Positions 17,685 through 27,961 of a DNA stretch of 64,000 bases are shown here, one piece after another (position 1 is the stretch's first letter; every line of letters begins with the position of its first letter). The notes beneath the pieces were generated by a model, which ran no database searches, was not told the DNA's origin, and was given only the letters and a program-made list of their open reading frames with translations. A program made the position numbers and the translations under genes. Location: contig NZ_CP051144.1 of the NCBI RefSeq assembly GCF_012317385.1, forward strand, positions 1,736,001-1,800,000, read 5' to 3'. Origin of the DNA: Romboutsia sp. CE17 (lineage in GTDB: Bacteria; Bacillota; Clostridia; Peptostreptococcales; Peptostreptococcaceae).

Positions 17685-17957
17685 ATGGACAACATAGATT
17701 TGATTTTTAAAGCTTTATCTGATCCTATAAGACTAAACATATTAAAAAAACTATATTCAGCTGAAAGTGTTTGTGTTTGTGAGCTAACAGATATATTTGA
17801 TATATCTCAATCAAAGCTCTCTTATCACTTAAAATTATTACTTTCTGCAAACCTTATAAATAAGACATCTAAAGGAAAATGGAATTTCTACTCTGTTAAT
17901 AAAGATACAATTTCAAGAGTATTAACTTATGAAATCATTCAAAAATTATTTTTATAA
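17685..17957 (+). CDS. Second ArsR family repressor with CVCEL motif
   Basis: Short winged-helix regulator (90 residues, compact ArsR length). VCVCELTDIF near residues 28-37 has the paired cysteines of As(III)-sensing ArsR, and SQSKLSYHLKLLL is the recognition helix. ATG at 17685 follows GGAGGT by six bases; a GTG at 17661 falls in the promoter and is not used. It is divergent from arsR and stands alone. Its helix differs clearly from the first ArsR, so the two may read different sites. Confidence 0.85.
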   Translation: MDNIDLIFKALSDPIRLNILKKLYSAESVCVCELTDIFDISQSKLSYHLKLLLSANLINKTSKGKWNFYSVNKDTISRVLTYEIIQKLFL

Positions 17958-17980
17958 ATTTTCTAACCTATCTTTTTAAA

Positions 17981-17995
17981 ATCAAAAAAATTGAT
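17981..17995. promoter_or_regulatory. ATCAA-N5-TTGAT palindrome, possible ArsR-type site
   Basis: Same half-sites as the three N6 boxes but one base closer. It lies between two convergent genes, so a promoter role is doubtful; it may be a decoy, a relic or chance. Confidence 0.25.
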
Positions 17996-18066
17996 ACTTT
18001 TATTATGTAAATTCTTAATACTTAGGTATTTTTATTTCAAATGATATATCAATTTTTTATATAATA

Positions 18067-18109
18067 AAAAATAAAACCACTATATATTATTTATAGCGGT
18101 TTTATTTTT
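18067..18109. terminator. Bidirectional terminator
   Basis: An 18-position stem with one mismatch (18067-18084 with 18092-18109), flanked by A and T tracts, lies between the second ArsR gene and the convergent zinc-ribbon gene. Confidence 0.8.
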
Positions 18110-18169
18110 CTCTTTACATTAATAGATTCTATACTCTATTTTTGTAATATATTATTTTTTGATTGAAAA

Positions 18170-18430
18170 TTAACATAAATCACAATCACAATGAGAACAC
18201 TTCTTCATAGTATTAGGATGTTGTCCTTTTGGTAGCTTAGCTTTGCAGTTAGGGCATCTCCAAATAATATTCCCAATAACTTTAGCCCCTATATATACTA
18301 TAAGCGAACCTATAAATATGTAATTATTTCTTAGTATAACTCCTAAAATAGCTAAAAATAAAAACATACATCCTACTAATGATACTATAGCCATTTTATT
18401 TATTCTCGATTTAAAACTAATATCCTTCAC
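18170..18430 (-). CDS. Small membrane protein with C-terminal zinc ribbon
   Basis: 86 residues, function unknown. Two hydrophobic segments (about 12-30 and 34-54) are followed by CPNCKAKLP...CSHCDCDLC, a four-plus-cysteine zinc-ribbon-like tail that would face the cytoplasm. GTG start, after AAGGAGAA. Single gene. Confidence 0.7.
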   Translation of the reverse strand: MKDISFKSRINKMAIVSLVGCMFLFLAILGVILRNNYIFIGSLIVYIGAKVIGNIIWRCPNCKAKLPKGQHPNTMKKCSHCDCDLC

Positions 18431-18531
18431 TACTATTCTCCTTCCAAAAACGTTAAATATTATTATTTTAATTATAACATAGTCTATAATTTTACATCTA
18501 TCTACATTTTATATATAAACTATATATTTTA

Positions 18532-18580
18532 AATTAACAAAAAGTCCTCTTTATTAAATAAGAGAACTTTTTGTTAATTT
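18532..18580. terminator. Bidirectional terminator
   Basis: Long stem built on ACAAAAAGTCCTCTT and its near-perfect complement (about 18537-18551 with 18560-18575). It lies just downstream of the minus-strand Sel1-repeat gene. Confidence 0.7.
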
Positions 18581-18620
18581 AAATTTATACTAATCATCTA
18601 AAACTTATATTAAATATAAA

Positions 18621-19445
18621 TCATTTTTCTGGAATTTTATCTAATATATCAAAACTATATATAATATGGTCAATTACCTCTTCATAAATAGGATCTAAAT
18701 ATTTATCAACAATTACTCTTACATCATAAACTCCTCTCATTCCCTTACTTATAAACAAATAGTTGCAAGTTCCATCTAGTCCTTCTCCACAAATTAATTT
18801 ACCATTACAGTTTCCATTGTTAAAACTTACAGATTCTATGCATCCCATATTATTTGCTACCCTGTCTAAATCTACACAAAAAGACATATTCTCAGGTATT
18901 TCAATTAAAAAAACTTGCATTTTTATATTGAAAATAACATCTCCATCTACAACATCAATAGCTATAGTATCAAAACAATGTTTATTTTTAGACTCTAATT
19001 TTACCCAATTTTTTGGCATATCTATTTTATATCCTAAATCACTAATTATGGTTTCATATTCTGTATCAACTATTTTATCAAAATTTTCATTTTCTTCATG
19101 TCTCATTTCTCTCAAAAGAGCACCTGACTTCTTGTATCCATTTTTATATGATTTCATCAAATATTCTTTTGAAATTTCTTTGTTTATTTCTGTACCTATA
19201 CCTTCTTTTAGGAGTCTACCTAACTCATATTGTGCACTTGCATTATTTTTTTCTGCACATTTAATTAAAAGTGGTATTGCATCCTCATAAGCTTCAATTT
19301 CCAAAAGATCCATAGCTCTATCATAATCATTAACCATATTCCCCTGATCCTCTAATGCCCTTCTAATTATTTCTTTTTGCTGCTCTAATTCATTCTTTCT
19401 TTTTTGCTCATTAAACATTTCTCTAAAAATTTTATTTATAGCCAT
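18621..19445 (-). CDS. Sel1-repeat-containing protein of unknown function
   Basis: 274 residues. A charged helical start (1-35) leads into one or two Sel1/TPR-like repeats (AIPLLIKCAEKNNASAQYEL and the GIGTEINKEISKEYLMKSY segment, about 55-110), followed by an unrecognised beta-rich domain (125-274). No signal peptide or membrane segment, so probably cytosolic. Sel1 repeats mediate protein contacts; the partner is unknown. Single gene with GGGGGAG ahead of the ATG. The 220 bases upstream hold only the T-box promoter of the next gene. Confidence 0.65.
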   Translation of the reverse strand: MAINKIFREMFNEQKRKNELEQQKEIIRRALEDQGNMVNDYDRAMDLLEIEAYEDAIPLLIKCAEKNNASAQYELGRLLKEGIGTEINKEISKEYLMKSYKNGYKKSGALLREMRHEENENFDKIVDTEYETIISDLGYKIDMPKNWVKLESKNKHCFDTIAIDVVDGDVIFNIKMQVFLIEIPENMSFCVDLDRVANNMGCIESVSFNNGNCNGKLICGEGLDGTCNYLFISKGMRGVYDVRVIVDKYLDPIYEEVIDHIIYSFDILDKIPEK

Positions 19446-19616
19446 AGCTTCTCCCCCATATTTAAACTATACTGTCATACTATATTTTATTTTTTTATTT
19501 TTTTTATGTTACTAGGTTTTAATTCTTATTATCACCTTTTAATTAAATTTGCTATATCCTTTTATAATTTATATTTTTCAGAAAATTTTAACTATAAAAT
19601 ATTTTTAATATAGTTA

Positions 19617-19645
19617 TTGACTTTCGTTATTGATTACTTTATATT
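19617..19645 (+). promoter_or_regulatory. SigA promoter of the T-box leader
   Basis: TTGACT (19617-19622), 17-base spacer, TATATT (19640-19645). Predicted start near 19652, just before T-box stem I. Confidence 0.65.
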
Positions 19646-19669
19646 TATATCTACAAGTCAATATTTTAA

Positions 19670-19909
19670 ATTCTGTGAAAAAGATAGTAGGTTAAATGAA
19701 TTTTATAGAGAGCTAAGGATGGTGGAAGCTTAGCATTGAAATTTAATTGAAGAGAGCTTTGGAGAATATTATTTGAAATAGTAGTATGATAATAGGTGTT
19801 CTCGCCTTAAGAGATTGAGTGGATAAAATTATATATATTTTTTTATCAACGAGAGTGGTAACGCGGAAATTTCGTCTCTTGGTTTTATAACCAAGGGACT
19901 TTTTTATTT
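19670..19909 (+). ncRNA. T-box leader, specifier AGA (Arg) proposed
   Basis: Contains AGTA (19686-19689), AGAGAG, the distal-loop GGTGGAA, and the antiterminator sequence GAGAGTGGTAACGCGG (19851-19866), followed by a terminator. Stem I can be drawn as GGUUAAAU (19690-19697) with AUUUAAUU (19741-19748). The next bases GAA-G-AGA-G follow the GAA-N-codon-purine layout of the B. subtilis glyQS leader, making AGA (19753-19755) the likely specifier. UGGU in the T-box would pair with the tRNA acceptor end. T-box identity is firm; the Arg assignment is inferred. Confidence 0.9.
19874..19909 (+). terminator. T-box terminator
   Basis: Stem GTCTCTTGGTT/AACCAAGGGAC (19874-19884 with 19889-19899) followed by a T-rich run. 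It competes with the antiterminator that includes the GTGGTAACGCGG element. Confidence 0.9.
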
Positions 19910-19982
19910 TTATTTTGCAAAATAATATAAATCAAAAATTAATTTTTAATATTAACAAACAATTATTTTAAAGGAGGAAATT

Positions 19983-21362
19983 ATGGAAAAGATGATTAAA
20001 TCAAGTATAGATTCTCAAAATAGTAATTTATTTAAATTTTTAATCCCGTCATTATTAGGATTATTTTTATTTGTTATCCCAATTCCTTATGGAGACTTAG
20101 TACCTTTAGAAGGTCTATCACCCTATAACATAGGTATAGGATTTTTAGCTGAACTAATTAAGATAGCTGGCGCTAATTATTTAGAATATATAGCTTTATT
20201 TGTAATAGTTTTATCTGCAGTATTATCTGTTGGTAGCAAATTTATAAATATAAAAAATGAATTCTTAAGGAGTTTATTAAATGTTTCACCTTTTTGGTTA
20301 ATATGTAGAGTTTTAGGTGCAATTTTTATAGTTATGACTTTATTTGACTTTGGTCCTGAATTTATAAAATCAGAAGTTACTGGAGCTACTATGATAGGAC
20401 TTTTACCAAGTCTTCTTGCAATATTCTTAGTATCTGGCTTCCTACTTCCATTAATGGTTGATTTTGGTCTTATGGATTTATTCGGAACTATGGTTTCTAA
20501 ATTCATGTATAAATTATTTAAAGTTCCTGGTCGTTCTGCAATTGATGCTGTTTCTTCTTGGTTAGGAGATGGAACTTTAGGAATAATGATAACTAATACT
20601 CAGTACAAGCAAGGTTTTTATACTGCTAAAGAAGCCGCTATTATTTCAGTTTGTTTCTCACTGGTATCTTTACCTTTCTCAACAGTAATAGCTGACCAAC
20701 TTGGATTTATGCCACTATTTGTTCCTTTCTATGGAACAGTATGCATAGCATCATTAGCTTGTGCTTTAATAATGCCTCGTATATATCCATTGAGAGGATT
20801 TACAAATAAAACTTATAACAATGTACCTCATTTAAAAGAAGATATAGTTCCAAAAGGAGTTAACACTTTTAAATTTGGATTAGAAAAAGCTATAGAAAGA
20901 GCTAAATCAGCTCCAACAGTTAAGAGTATATTAGTTAATGGATGTAAAACTGTTGTAGATATGTATATAGGATTACTTCCTTTAGTAATGGCTTGGGGAA
21001 CACTAGCATTAATAGTTGCTGAGTTTACTCCATTCTTCCACATAATATCTATACCTGTAGTATTTATTCTTAACTTACTTCAAATACCAGATGCTGTAGC
21101 TGCTGCTCCTGCTGTATTAGTTGGATTTGCTGATATGTTCTTACCATCAATAATGGTATCAGGAAATGACATCAGTCAAGTTACTAAATTTATAATAGGC
21201 GTATTATCTATAACTCAGTTAATATACTTAACTGAAACTGGAGCCGTAATATTAAAGTCAGATATACCATTAAAATTAAAAGACTTATTCGTAATATTCT
21301 TAATAAGAACATCAATAGCATTACCTATAATAACAATAATTGCAAAATTAATATTTAAATAA
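19983..21362 (+). CDS. YjiH family (nucleoside-recognition-domain) transporter
   Basis: Polytopic membrane protein, 459 residues, with about 11 hydrophobic segments. The FKVPGRSAIDAVSSWLGDGT region, the MPRIYPLRGF segment and the late VGFADMFLPSIMVSGND motif mark the YjiH/gate-domain family. Strong GGAGG before the ATG. It is the only gene behind a T-box whose specifier reads AGA, so uptake of arginine or an arginine-containing peptide is proposed. A diverged paralogue at 46816 is paired with an aminopeptidase. Direction and substrate are inferred. Confidence 0.82.
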   Translation: MEKMIKSSIDSQNSNLFKFLIPSLLGLFLFVIPIPYGDLVPLEGLSPYNIGIGFLAELIKIAGANYLEYIALFVIVLSAVLSVGSKFINIKNEFLRSLLNVSPFWLICRVLGAIFIVMTLFDFGPEFIKSEVTGATMIGLLPSLLAIFLVSGFLLPLMVDFGLMDLFGTMVSKFMYKLFKVPGRSAIDAVSSWLGDGTLGIMITNTQYKQGFYTAKEAAIISVCFSLVSLPFSTVIADQLGFMPLFVPFYGTVCIASLACALIMPRIYPLRGFTNKTYNNVPHLKEDIVPKGVNTFKFGLEKAIERAKSAPTVKSILVNGCKTVVDMYIGLLPLVMAWGTLALIVAEFTPFFHIISIPVVFILNLLQIPDAVAAAPAVLVGFADMFLPSIMVSGNDISQVTKFIIGVLSITQLIYLTETGAVILKSDIPLKLKDLFVIFLIRTSIALPIITIIAKLIFK

Positions 21363-21367
21363 TAAAT

Positions 21368-21403
21368 AAAAAGACTATTTCTAATTATAGAAATAGTCTT
21401 TTT
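21368..21403 (+). terminator. Terminator of the YjiH gene
   Basis: 15-bp perfect stem (21368-21382 with 21389-21403), six-base loop, ending in a T run. Confidence 0.88.
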
Positions 21404-21511
21404 ACGTATAATAATCTTATATTGTTTTAATTAAACAATCTATTGTATTTACAGCAGTATTTACTGTAGTATAATATATAAGATAAATAAGTTTAATAAT
21501 AGGGGGGTTTT

Positions 21512-22153
21512 ATGAATAATTTAATTAAAGAATTAGAAATATTAAAAAATAACTTAGACAACTTATCAGATTTAAAAATATCTACTATTGAACTTGATAA
21601 AACTGATTTATTTATAGTGGATATGAACAATGGTTTTGCAAGAAGTGGTGCTTTATACTCACCTAGAATTGAAGCTTTAATTAATCCAATATCTGATTTA
21701 TCAAATAAGCTATCATCTAAATTAAATAAAATAGTTGCTCTAACAGACAGTCATCCTAAAGAATGCTTAGAATTTTCAAACTATCCAGTCCACTGCTTAG
21801 AAGGAGATATTGAAAGTGCAGTAATAGATGAATTAAAATATATAGAAAATATTCAAATATTACCTAAAAATTCAACCAATGGATTCTTTGCCTTAGAAAA
21901 TCTTAACTTTGATAATGTTGATAACATTATTATAGTAGGTGATTGTACTGATATTTGTATTTATCAACTTGCTATCACTTTAAAAACATATTTTGTTCAT
22001 AATAATATAAACAAAAATATAATCGTTCCAATGAATTTAGTTGATACATACGATATACCTCAGATACACTGTGGAGATCTATCTAATATCGTTTTCTTTA
22101 ATAGTATGATACAAAATGGTATTAATGTTGTAAAAGATATAATCCTTGATTAA
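21512..22153 (+). CDS. Isochorismatase-like cysteine hydrolase
   Basis: Cytosolic hydrolase of the isochorismatase/nicotinamidase fold, 213 residues. A complete catalytic triad is visible: Asp in VDMNNGF (near 37), Lys in LPKNSTNGF (near 119) and Cys in GDCTDICI (near 150); the TDIC context matches nicotinamidase-type enzymes. Nicotinamide deamidation is possible but the substrate is not fixed by the sequence. It has its own G-rich ribosome site and lies downstream of the YjiH terminator, so it is probably a separate unit. Confidence 0.82.
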   Translation: MNNLIKELEILKNNLDNLSDLKISTIELDKTDLFIVDMNNGFARSGALYSPRIEALINPISDLSNKLSSKLNKIVALTDSHPKECLEFSNYPVHCLEGDIESAVIDELKYIENIQILPKNSTNGFFALENLNFDNVDNIIIVGDCTDICIYQLAITLKTYFVHNNINKNIIVPMNLVDTYDIPQIHCGDLSNIVFFNSMIQNGINVVKDIILD

Positions 22154-22156
22154 TTA

Positions 22157-22201
22157 AAAATAAAAGGACTTATCTAATTTCTTAGGTAAGCCCTTTTATT
22201 T
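22157..22201. terminator. Bidirectional terminator
   Basis: Stem AATAAAAGGACTTA.../...TAAGCCCTTTTATT between the cysteine hydrolase and the convergent DUF3867-like gene; its 3' arm reaches the latter's stop codon. Confidence 0.75.
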
Positions 22202-22791
22202 TAATAATCGTATTCGGTACAACTTTCGCAAAGTACTACTCTTATTTTATTATTAAACATATTCTTATAAGACAGTAAAAATTCATTTAATTCAGCGTCC
22301 ATTAAATTTATTTTCTTGTTACTATAAAGTATGACTTTTTCTTGATCTATTACTATATCAATATCATTGTTATCATTTTTTATACTTGTACTTATGCAAC
22401 TTTTAGGTTGAATCTTCATACCGTATCTTTCATAAAAACCAGCAGTCTTTTTTATATTATTTAACTGCTCTTCACTCATGTTACTTGGATCAATACTTCC
22501 CATATTTAATGTTGATGGGTCTATTCCAAAATTTTTAAGTTGCTTTTCTACTTCATCTGGATCCATTCCATATCGTTCCATAAACTTCTTTTGAATATTC
22601 ATAAACTTTTCTTGAGATATATTATTATCATTCATATAATCAAATATTTTTCTTGAAAACTCTGCCATACTCATTCTTCCATCCATTACAGAAAAATATA
22701 AATTATATATATATTGCTCAAATTTATCTACATCAGTATCTTTAACTTTATTTTTTAATTCATTAAAATCAATTATTCTATCATCAGACAT
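22201..22791 (-). CDS. DUF3867-like cytosolic protein
   Basis: 196 residues without signal or membrane segments. Helical N-terminal half (VKDTDVDKFEQYIYNLYFSV; YGMDPDEVEKQLKNFGID), then a beta-rich domain from about 130 and a short C-terminal CESC pair. I recognise it as resembling the clostridial DUF3867 family, with no known function. Good AGGAGG before the ATG; monocistronic. Confidence 0.65.
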   Translation of the reverse strand: MSDDRIIDFNELKNKVKDTDVDKFEQYIYNLYFSVMDGRMSMAEFSRKIFDYMNDNNISQEKFMNIQKKFMERYGMDPDEVEKQLKNFGIDPSTLNMGSIDPSNMSEEQLNNIKKTAGFYERYGMKIQPKSCISTSIKNDNNDIDIVIDQEKVILYSNKKINLMDAELNEFLLSYKNMFNNKIRVVLCESCTEYDY

Positions 22792-22931
22792 ATCTATTCC
22801 TCCTAGTAAAAATTTTACTTGTATAAAATTATAACATATTTACGACAAATAAATATATATTCATACCTCTTATTCTAAAATTAATTTTCTACATTATTTA
22901 TAATTAAAAAAATTATAGGAGGATATTTATA

Positions 22932-23840
22932 TTATTTTTTCAAACTTATAATTCCTATATCTGCTTTTACTATACACTCTACTCCTAAAGGTACCGTTAC
23001 CATTGGTGCACAATGTCCAGATTTCAAATTATATACAGCTGGTTTTTTATATTTATTAGCAATTTCTCTTAGTAATTCTATTAAATCACAATCACTTTCA
23101 CTACTTTTTCTACAGTCTGCAAAATCTCCAAATATTATTCCTTTACAATCCTTAAATTTATTCGCTAAGTCTAAATGGTTTAATAATCTATCAACTCTAT
23201 ATATATATTCTCCTATTTCTTCTATGAATAATATTTTATCCTTAGTATCAATTTCATATTCAGTTCCCAAGGTAGAAGCAATTATTGACAGATTGCCACC
23301 TATAATATTTCCTCTTGCAGTTCCTCCATATAAAGTATTTATTTCTATATTTTCTGGGTTTTTCACTAGCATTTCCTTTTTAAAATTTAATGCCTTAATA
23401 AGTGAATTATATGAAAACTCATCCCATGTTGTAGATTTATTTGCCATAATTCCATGATAAGTTACTAAATTACATTTTTGATTAAAGGCAATATGGAGAG
23501 CTGTAATATCTGAAAATCCTATAAATATCTTAGGATGAGTTTTAACTATTTCATAATCTATCATATTTAAAATTCTAGTAGAGCCATATCCACCTCTTAA
23601 ACACATTATGGCATCTACTCTATCATCTAAAAACATATTTTCTAAATCACAAGCTCTTATTTCATCATTTCCTGCTAAATATCCTCTATATCTTAAATTA
23701 CAACTTCTTCCTATCTTAACTTTGTATCCATAAGACTCTATAGCTAATTTTATTTCTTCAATTGTAGACCCTCTTAAGTCACCTGCAGGAGCTATTATCC
23801 CTATAGTATCCCCCAAATTTAAAGTTTTAGGTAAAATCAA
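22932..23840 (-). CDS. LD-carboxypeptidase, peptidase family S66
   Basis: Serine peptidase of the LdcA/MccF family, 302 residues, acting on L,D bonds in muropeptide recycling or detoxifying microcin-like compounds. The nucleophile is Ser110 in IGFSD; GGYGST (83-88), FIEEIGE (catalytic Glu region) and KSGHCAP (catalytic His) are all in place. No signal peptide, consistent with a cytosolic recycling role. TTG start with a strong GGAGGAG six bases upstream. Single gene. Confidence 0.9.
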   Translation of the reverse strand: MILPKTLNLGDTIGIIAPAGDLRGSTIEEIKLAIESYGYKVKIGRSCNLRYRGYLAGNDEIRACDLENMFLDDRVDAIMCLRGGYGSTRILNMIDYEIVKTHPKIFIGFSDITALHIAFNQKCNLVTYHGIMANKSTTWDEFSYNSLIKALNFKKEMLVKNPENIEINTLYGGTARGNIIGGNLSIIASTLGTEYEIDTKDKILFIEEIGEYIYRVDRLLNHLDLANKFKDCKGIIFGDFADCRKSSESDCDLIELLREIANKYKKPAVYNLKSGHCAPMVTVPLGVECIVKADIGIISLKK

Positions 23841-24007
23841 ATTAAACTCCTCCCCCTAATTTAGTATCTATTTAGTCATAATTATTCTATACTTAAAATT
23901 AAGATGATATTACTATAAAGTTTTGAGTTCAACTTTGTTTTATATAATTTTACCTTTTTATGGTAAACTAATATATAGTATCATTAGCTTAAGAAGGGGG
24001 TGTTAAA

Positions 24008-24484
24008 ATATCTAATAAAAATAAAATTCCTTTTTGGGAGATAATTTATTTAGCATTATTTATATTTTTATTCTTTGTAATATCATTTGTTCTATTTACT
24101 TTTATCGGTATAGGTTTCTTATCTTTTTTAGGATTTGAATATAGTTCAGTTGGCTCTGTAATATTATTCTTTGCTATATATTTCTTAATAGGAAGTCCTA
24201 TTGATTTTTTATGTACCTCTTTATTAGATGTTTTTAGATATGTTAATAGACTACCTTATACAATCTATAAAATTATAGAATCCTTATTGGATATAACTCT
24301 AACTTTTATTACTATGGCCATAATTGATGTATTTATGAATTCCATAAGTATTCCAATTCATACTGAAATATTATTTGCTATACTATCATACCTATTATCG
24401 CAATGTGTAGATTTCTTTGATAAAGATACTAATTATGAGAACAGAAATTCTAATAACCATGATGAAAATGATATTAACAAATAA
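24008..24484 (+). CDS. YvrL-like membrane protein lacking a canonical start codon
   Basis: An open frame from the TAA at 23990 to the stop at 24484 encodes about 158 residues: a short Lys-rich start (SNKNKIPFWEIIYLAL), three or four hydrophobic segments, and a charged tail. It resembles the YvrL family (Pfam YrvL), whose B. subtilis member restrains sigma factor SigO. AAGGGGG (23994-24000) is well placed, but the codon seven bases later is ATA (24008-24010), and no in-frame ATG, GTG or TTG occurs for over 270 bases. Either AUA initiates or a start was lost by mutation. The small ORF from 24287 is its C-terminal part. Confidence 0.6.
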   Translation: MSNKNKIPFWEIIYLALFIFLFFVISFVLFTFIGIGFLSFLGFEYSSVGSVILFFAIYFLIGSPIDFLCTSLLDVFRYVNRLPYTIYKIIESLLDITLTFITMAIIDVFMNSISIPIHTEILFAILSYLLSQCVDFFDKDTNYENRNSNNHDENDINK

Positions 24485-24540
24485 AAAGGAAGTTTCACAA
24501 AATATCCTTATTTTTAGGAGATTTTGATATACTTCCTTTT
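24484..24540. terminator. Bidirectional terminator
   Basis: Stem AAAAGGAAGT/ACTTCCTTTT (24484-24493 with 24531-24540), with an inner hairpin of CAAAATATCCT and AGGAGATTTTG, between the YvrL-like gene and the convergent oxidoreductase. Confidence 0.75.
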
Positions 24541-24558
24541 ATTAATTACTTAAAATTA

Positions 24559-25830
24559 TTAATAAGCTAATGTATTTTCAATTTCTTTAGTAATATCTAT
24601 TGCACCTTTTAAAAATTCTTCAACATAAACAACTTCTTCACTTACTCTTGAATACTCAGCTGCAAATGCAAGTACATTACTATCAAAAGATTCTTTGACA
24701 TTTTTCTCAAGGTTAATATTTTCTTTTATTGAATTTATAAATTTATTTAAAACATTTAAAGTTCCACTGCTATTGTTTTCTAACTTTAAAATTCTTTCTT
24801 GTTTCTCCAAAAACTTTTTAATTTTTATTTCTCCTTCATTAAAGCTTCCAGCTACTTCACCATTAGTAAACATTAGCCTTATATTTCTATTATGATCTTT
24901 TGTAAATGCTGACAAATTAAAAGTAGCTGTAATGTTATTATCAAATTCCATTATACAAACCATATTATCAACAACATTATTATCACATCTGTATACACAC
25001 CTTCCATAAGGTCCTTCTTTTAATATTGTATCTAGATTTTCTTTAGTCGGTTTAATATGTACTGCATGATTATATATACTTTCATTTTCTAGATATGATT
25101 TTTTACATGAATAAGGACAAAATTCTTCTTCACTACAAAGATAACAATTTTCACTTAAACTAAGTCTAAAACTATTACTATTAAAGTGCTTTAGGTTGCC
25201 AAATGAAGATATTTTCTTGCATTTTTTACCTGTAAGATATAGTAGTATATCCATGTCATGACAGCTCTCACTTAATATTAAAGGACTTGTATCACTGCTA
25301 TTTCGCCAGTTACCTCTTACATATTTATGTATATAATTCGTATAACCTATACTATTGTTATATTCTATATTTACCAAATTTCCTAGTTCTTTGCTTTCTA
25401 TTATCTCTTTTAATTTATTAAAAAAAACTGTGTATCTATAAGAATTACATATCATAAATACCTTATCATCATGTATTTTGGATATTTCTTTTAAATTAAC
25501 TAATCCATCTAAACTATTCGCCATAGGAGTTTCTAATAAAACATTATACCCTTTTTCTAAAGCAAGTTTAGTTAGATTATAATGTCTATCATCATTAGTT
25601 GATATTATTACCGCATCTGATATTTTGTCTTCTTTGAAAAAATCCTCTGCACTTTCAAATATAAGTTCTTCCTTTATATTATATACTTTAGAAAATAAAT
25701 CTCTTCTTCCCTTTTTAGTTTCTGCTACTGCAACTATTTCACATAAGCTCGTATTTTCTAAAATATATGGCGCATATACATGAGTTCCTCTAACTCCAGC
25801 CCCTATTATTGCAATTTTTAATTTCCCCAT
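24559..25830 (-). CDS. Gfo/Idh/MocA family oxidoreductase with Cys cluster
   Basis: Cytosolic NAD(P)-dependent sugar-type dehydrogenase, 423 residues. N-terminal Rossmann fold with GAGVRG at 10-15; the usual EKP motif reads ETP (100-102), so the common catalytic lysine is missing. The middle HDMDILLYL segment belongs to the family's second domain. An inserted cysteine cluster (CYLC, then C and C within 15 residues, then CVYRC) near 225-275 suggests a structural metal site. Substrate unknown; monocistronic. Confidence 0.82.
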   Translation of the reverse strand: MGKLKIAIIGAGVRGTHVYAPYILENTSLCEIVAVAETKKGRRDLFSKVYNIKEELIFESAEDFFKEDKISDAVIISTNDDRHYNLTKLALEKGYNVLLETPMANSLDGLVNLKEISKIHDDKVFMICNSYRYTVFFNKLKEIIESKELGNLVNIEYNNSIGYTNYIHKYVRGNWRNSSDTSPLILSESCHDMDILLYLTGKKCKKISSFGNLKHFNSNSFRLSLSENCYLCSEEEFCPYSCKKSYLENESIYNHAVHIKPTKENLDTILKEGPYGRCVYRCDNNVVDNMVCIMEFDNNITATFNLSAFTKDHNRNIRLMFTNGEVAGSFNEGEIKIKKFLEKQERILKLENNSSGTLNVLNKFINSIKENINLEKNVKESFDSNVLAFAAEYSRVSEEVVYVEEFLKGAIDITKEIENTLAY

Positions 25831-26025
25831 ATTAATTCCCCTTCTCTATAATATAAAATATATTATATTTAATTCTATAAATTAATTATAGTATATTTTT
25901 ATCCATTACTTACAATAAACCCTATATTTTTCTTTTATCACCACCTAGATTATTATAATATTTTGTATTATAATTTTAATTGTAAAAATTTATAATTAAT
26001 AATATATCCTAGGAGGACATTTATT

Positions 26026-26370
26026 ATGGAAATAAAAAGATATGAAGGAAATGGCAGAATGAGTTCTGTTGTAGTACATAACAATACAATATACCTATCA
26101 GGTCAAGTTCATGCTGAAGGTGATGTAAAAGAACAAACTGCCGGTGTATTAAGTAAAATAGAATCTTTATTAGAAAAATATAACTCAGATAAAAACCACA
26201 TATTATCAGCAACTATATATTTAAAAACTATGGATGATTTTGCTGATATGAACTCAGTTTGGGATAACTGGACTGAAAATGGACATGAACCAGCGAGAGC
26301 CTGTGTCGAAGCTAAAATGGCTAGGGAATGTTTATTAGTTGAAATATCAATAGTTGCAGCTACTAAATAA
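26026..26370 (+). CDS. ridA: RidA family enamine/imine deaminase
   Basis: 114-residue cytosolic protein of the YjgF/YER057c/UK114 family, which hydrolyses reactive 2-aminoacrylate-type intermediates. The EPARACVEAKMA segment holds the conserved substrate-binding Arg, and LSGQVHAEG the early family motif. Slightly shorter than the classic 125-130 residues and nearer the RidA-like subgroups, so deaminase activity is probable rather than certain. AGGAGGAC precedes the ATG. Confidence 0.82.
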   Translation: MEIKRYEGNGRMSSVVVHNNTIYLSGQVHAEGDVKEQTAGVLSKIESLLEKYNSDKNHILSATIYLKTMDDFADMNSVWDNWTENGHEPARACVEAKMARECLLVEISIVAATK

Positions 26371-26383
26371 TTTAATAAAAATT

Positions 26384-26430
26384 AAGAGTGACTCAACATA
26401 AATTTTTATTAGTCGAGGCACTCTTTTTTT
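26384..26430. terminator. Bidirectional terminator
   Basis: Imperfect stem AAGAGTGACTCAAC/GTCGAGGCACTCTT followed by T7, between ridA and the convergent glpK. Confidence 0.75.
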
Positions 26431-26443
26431 AATTCATTACATT

Positions 26444-27961
<1,518 letters not shown>

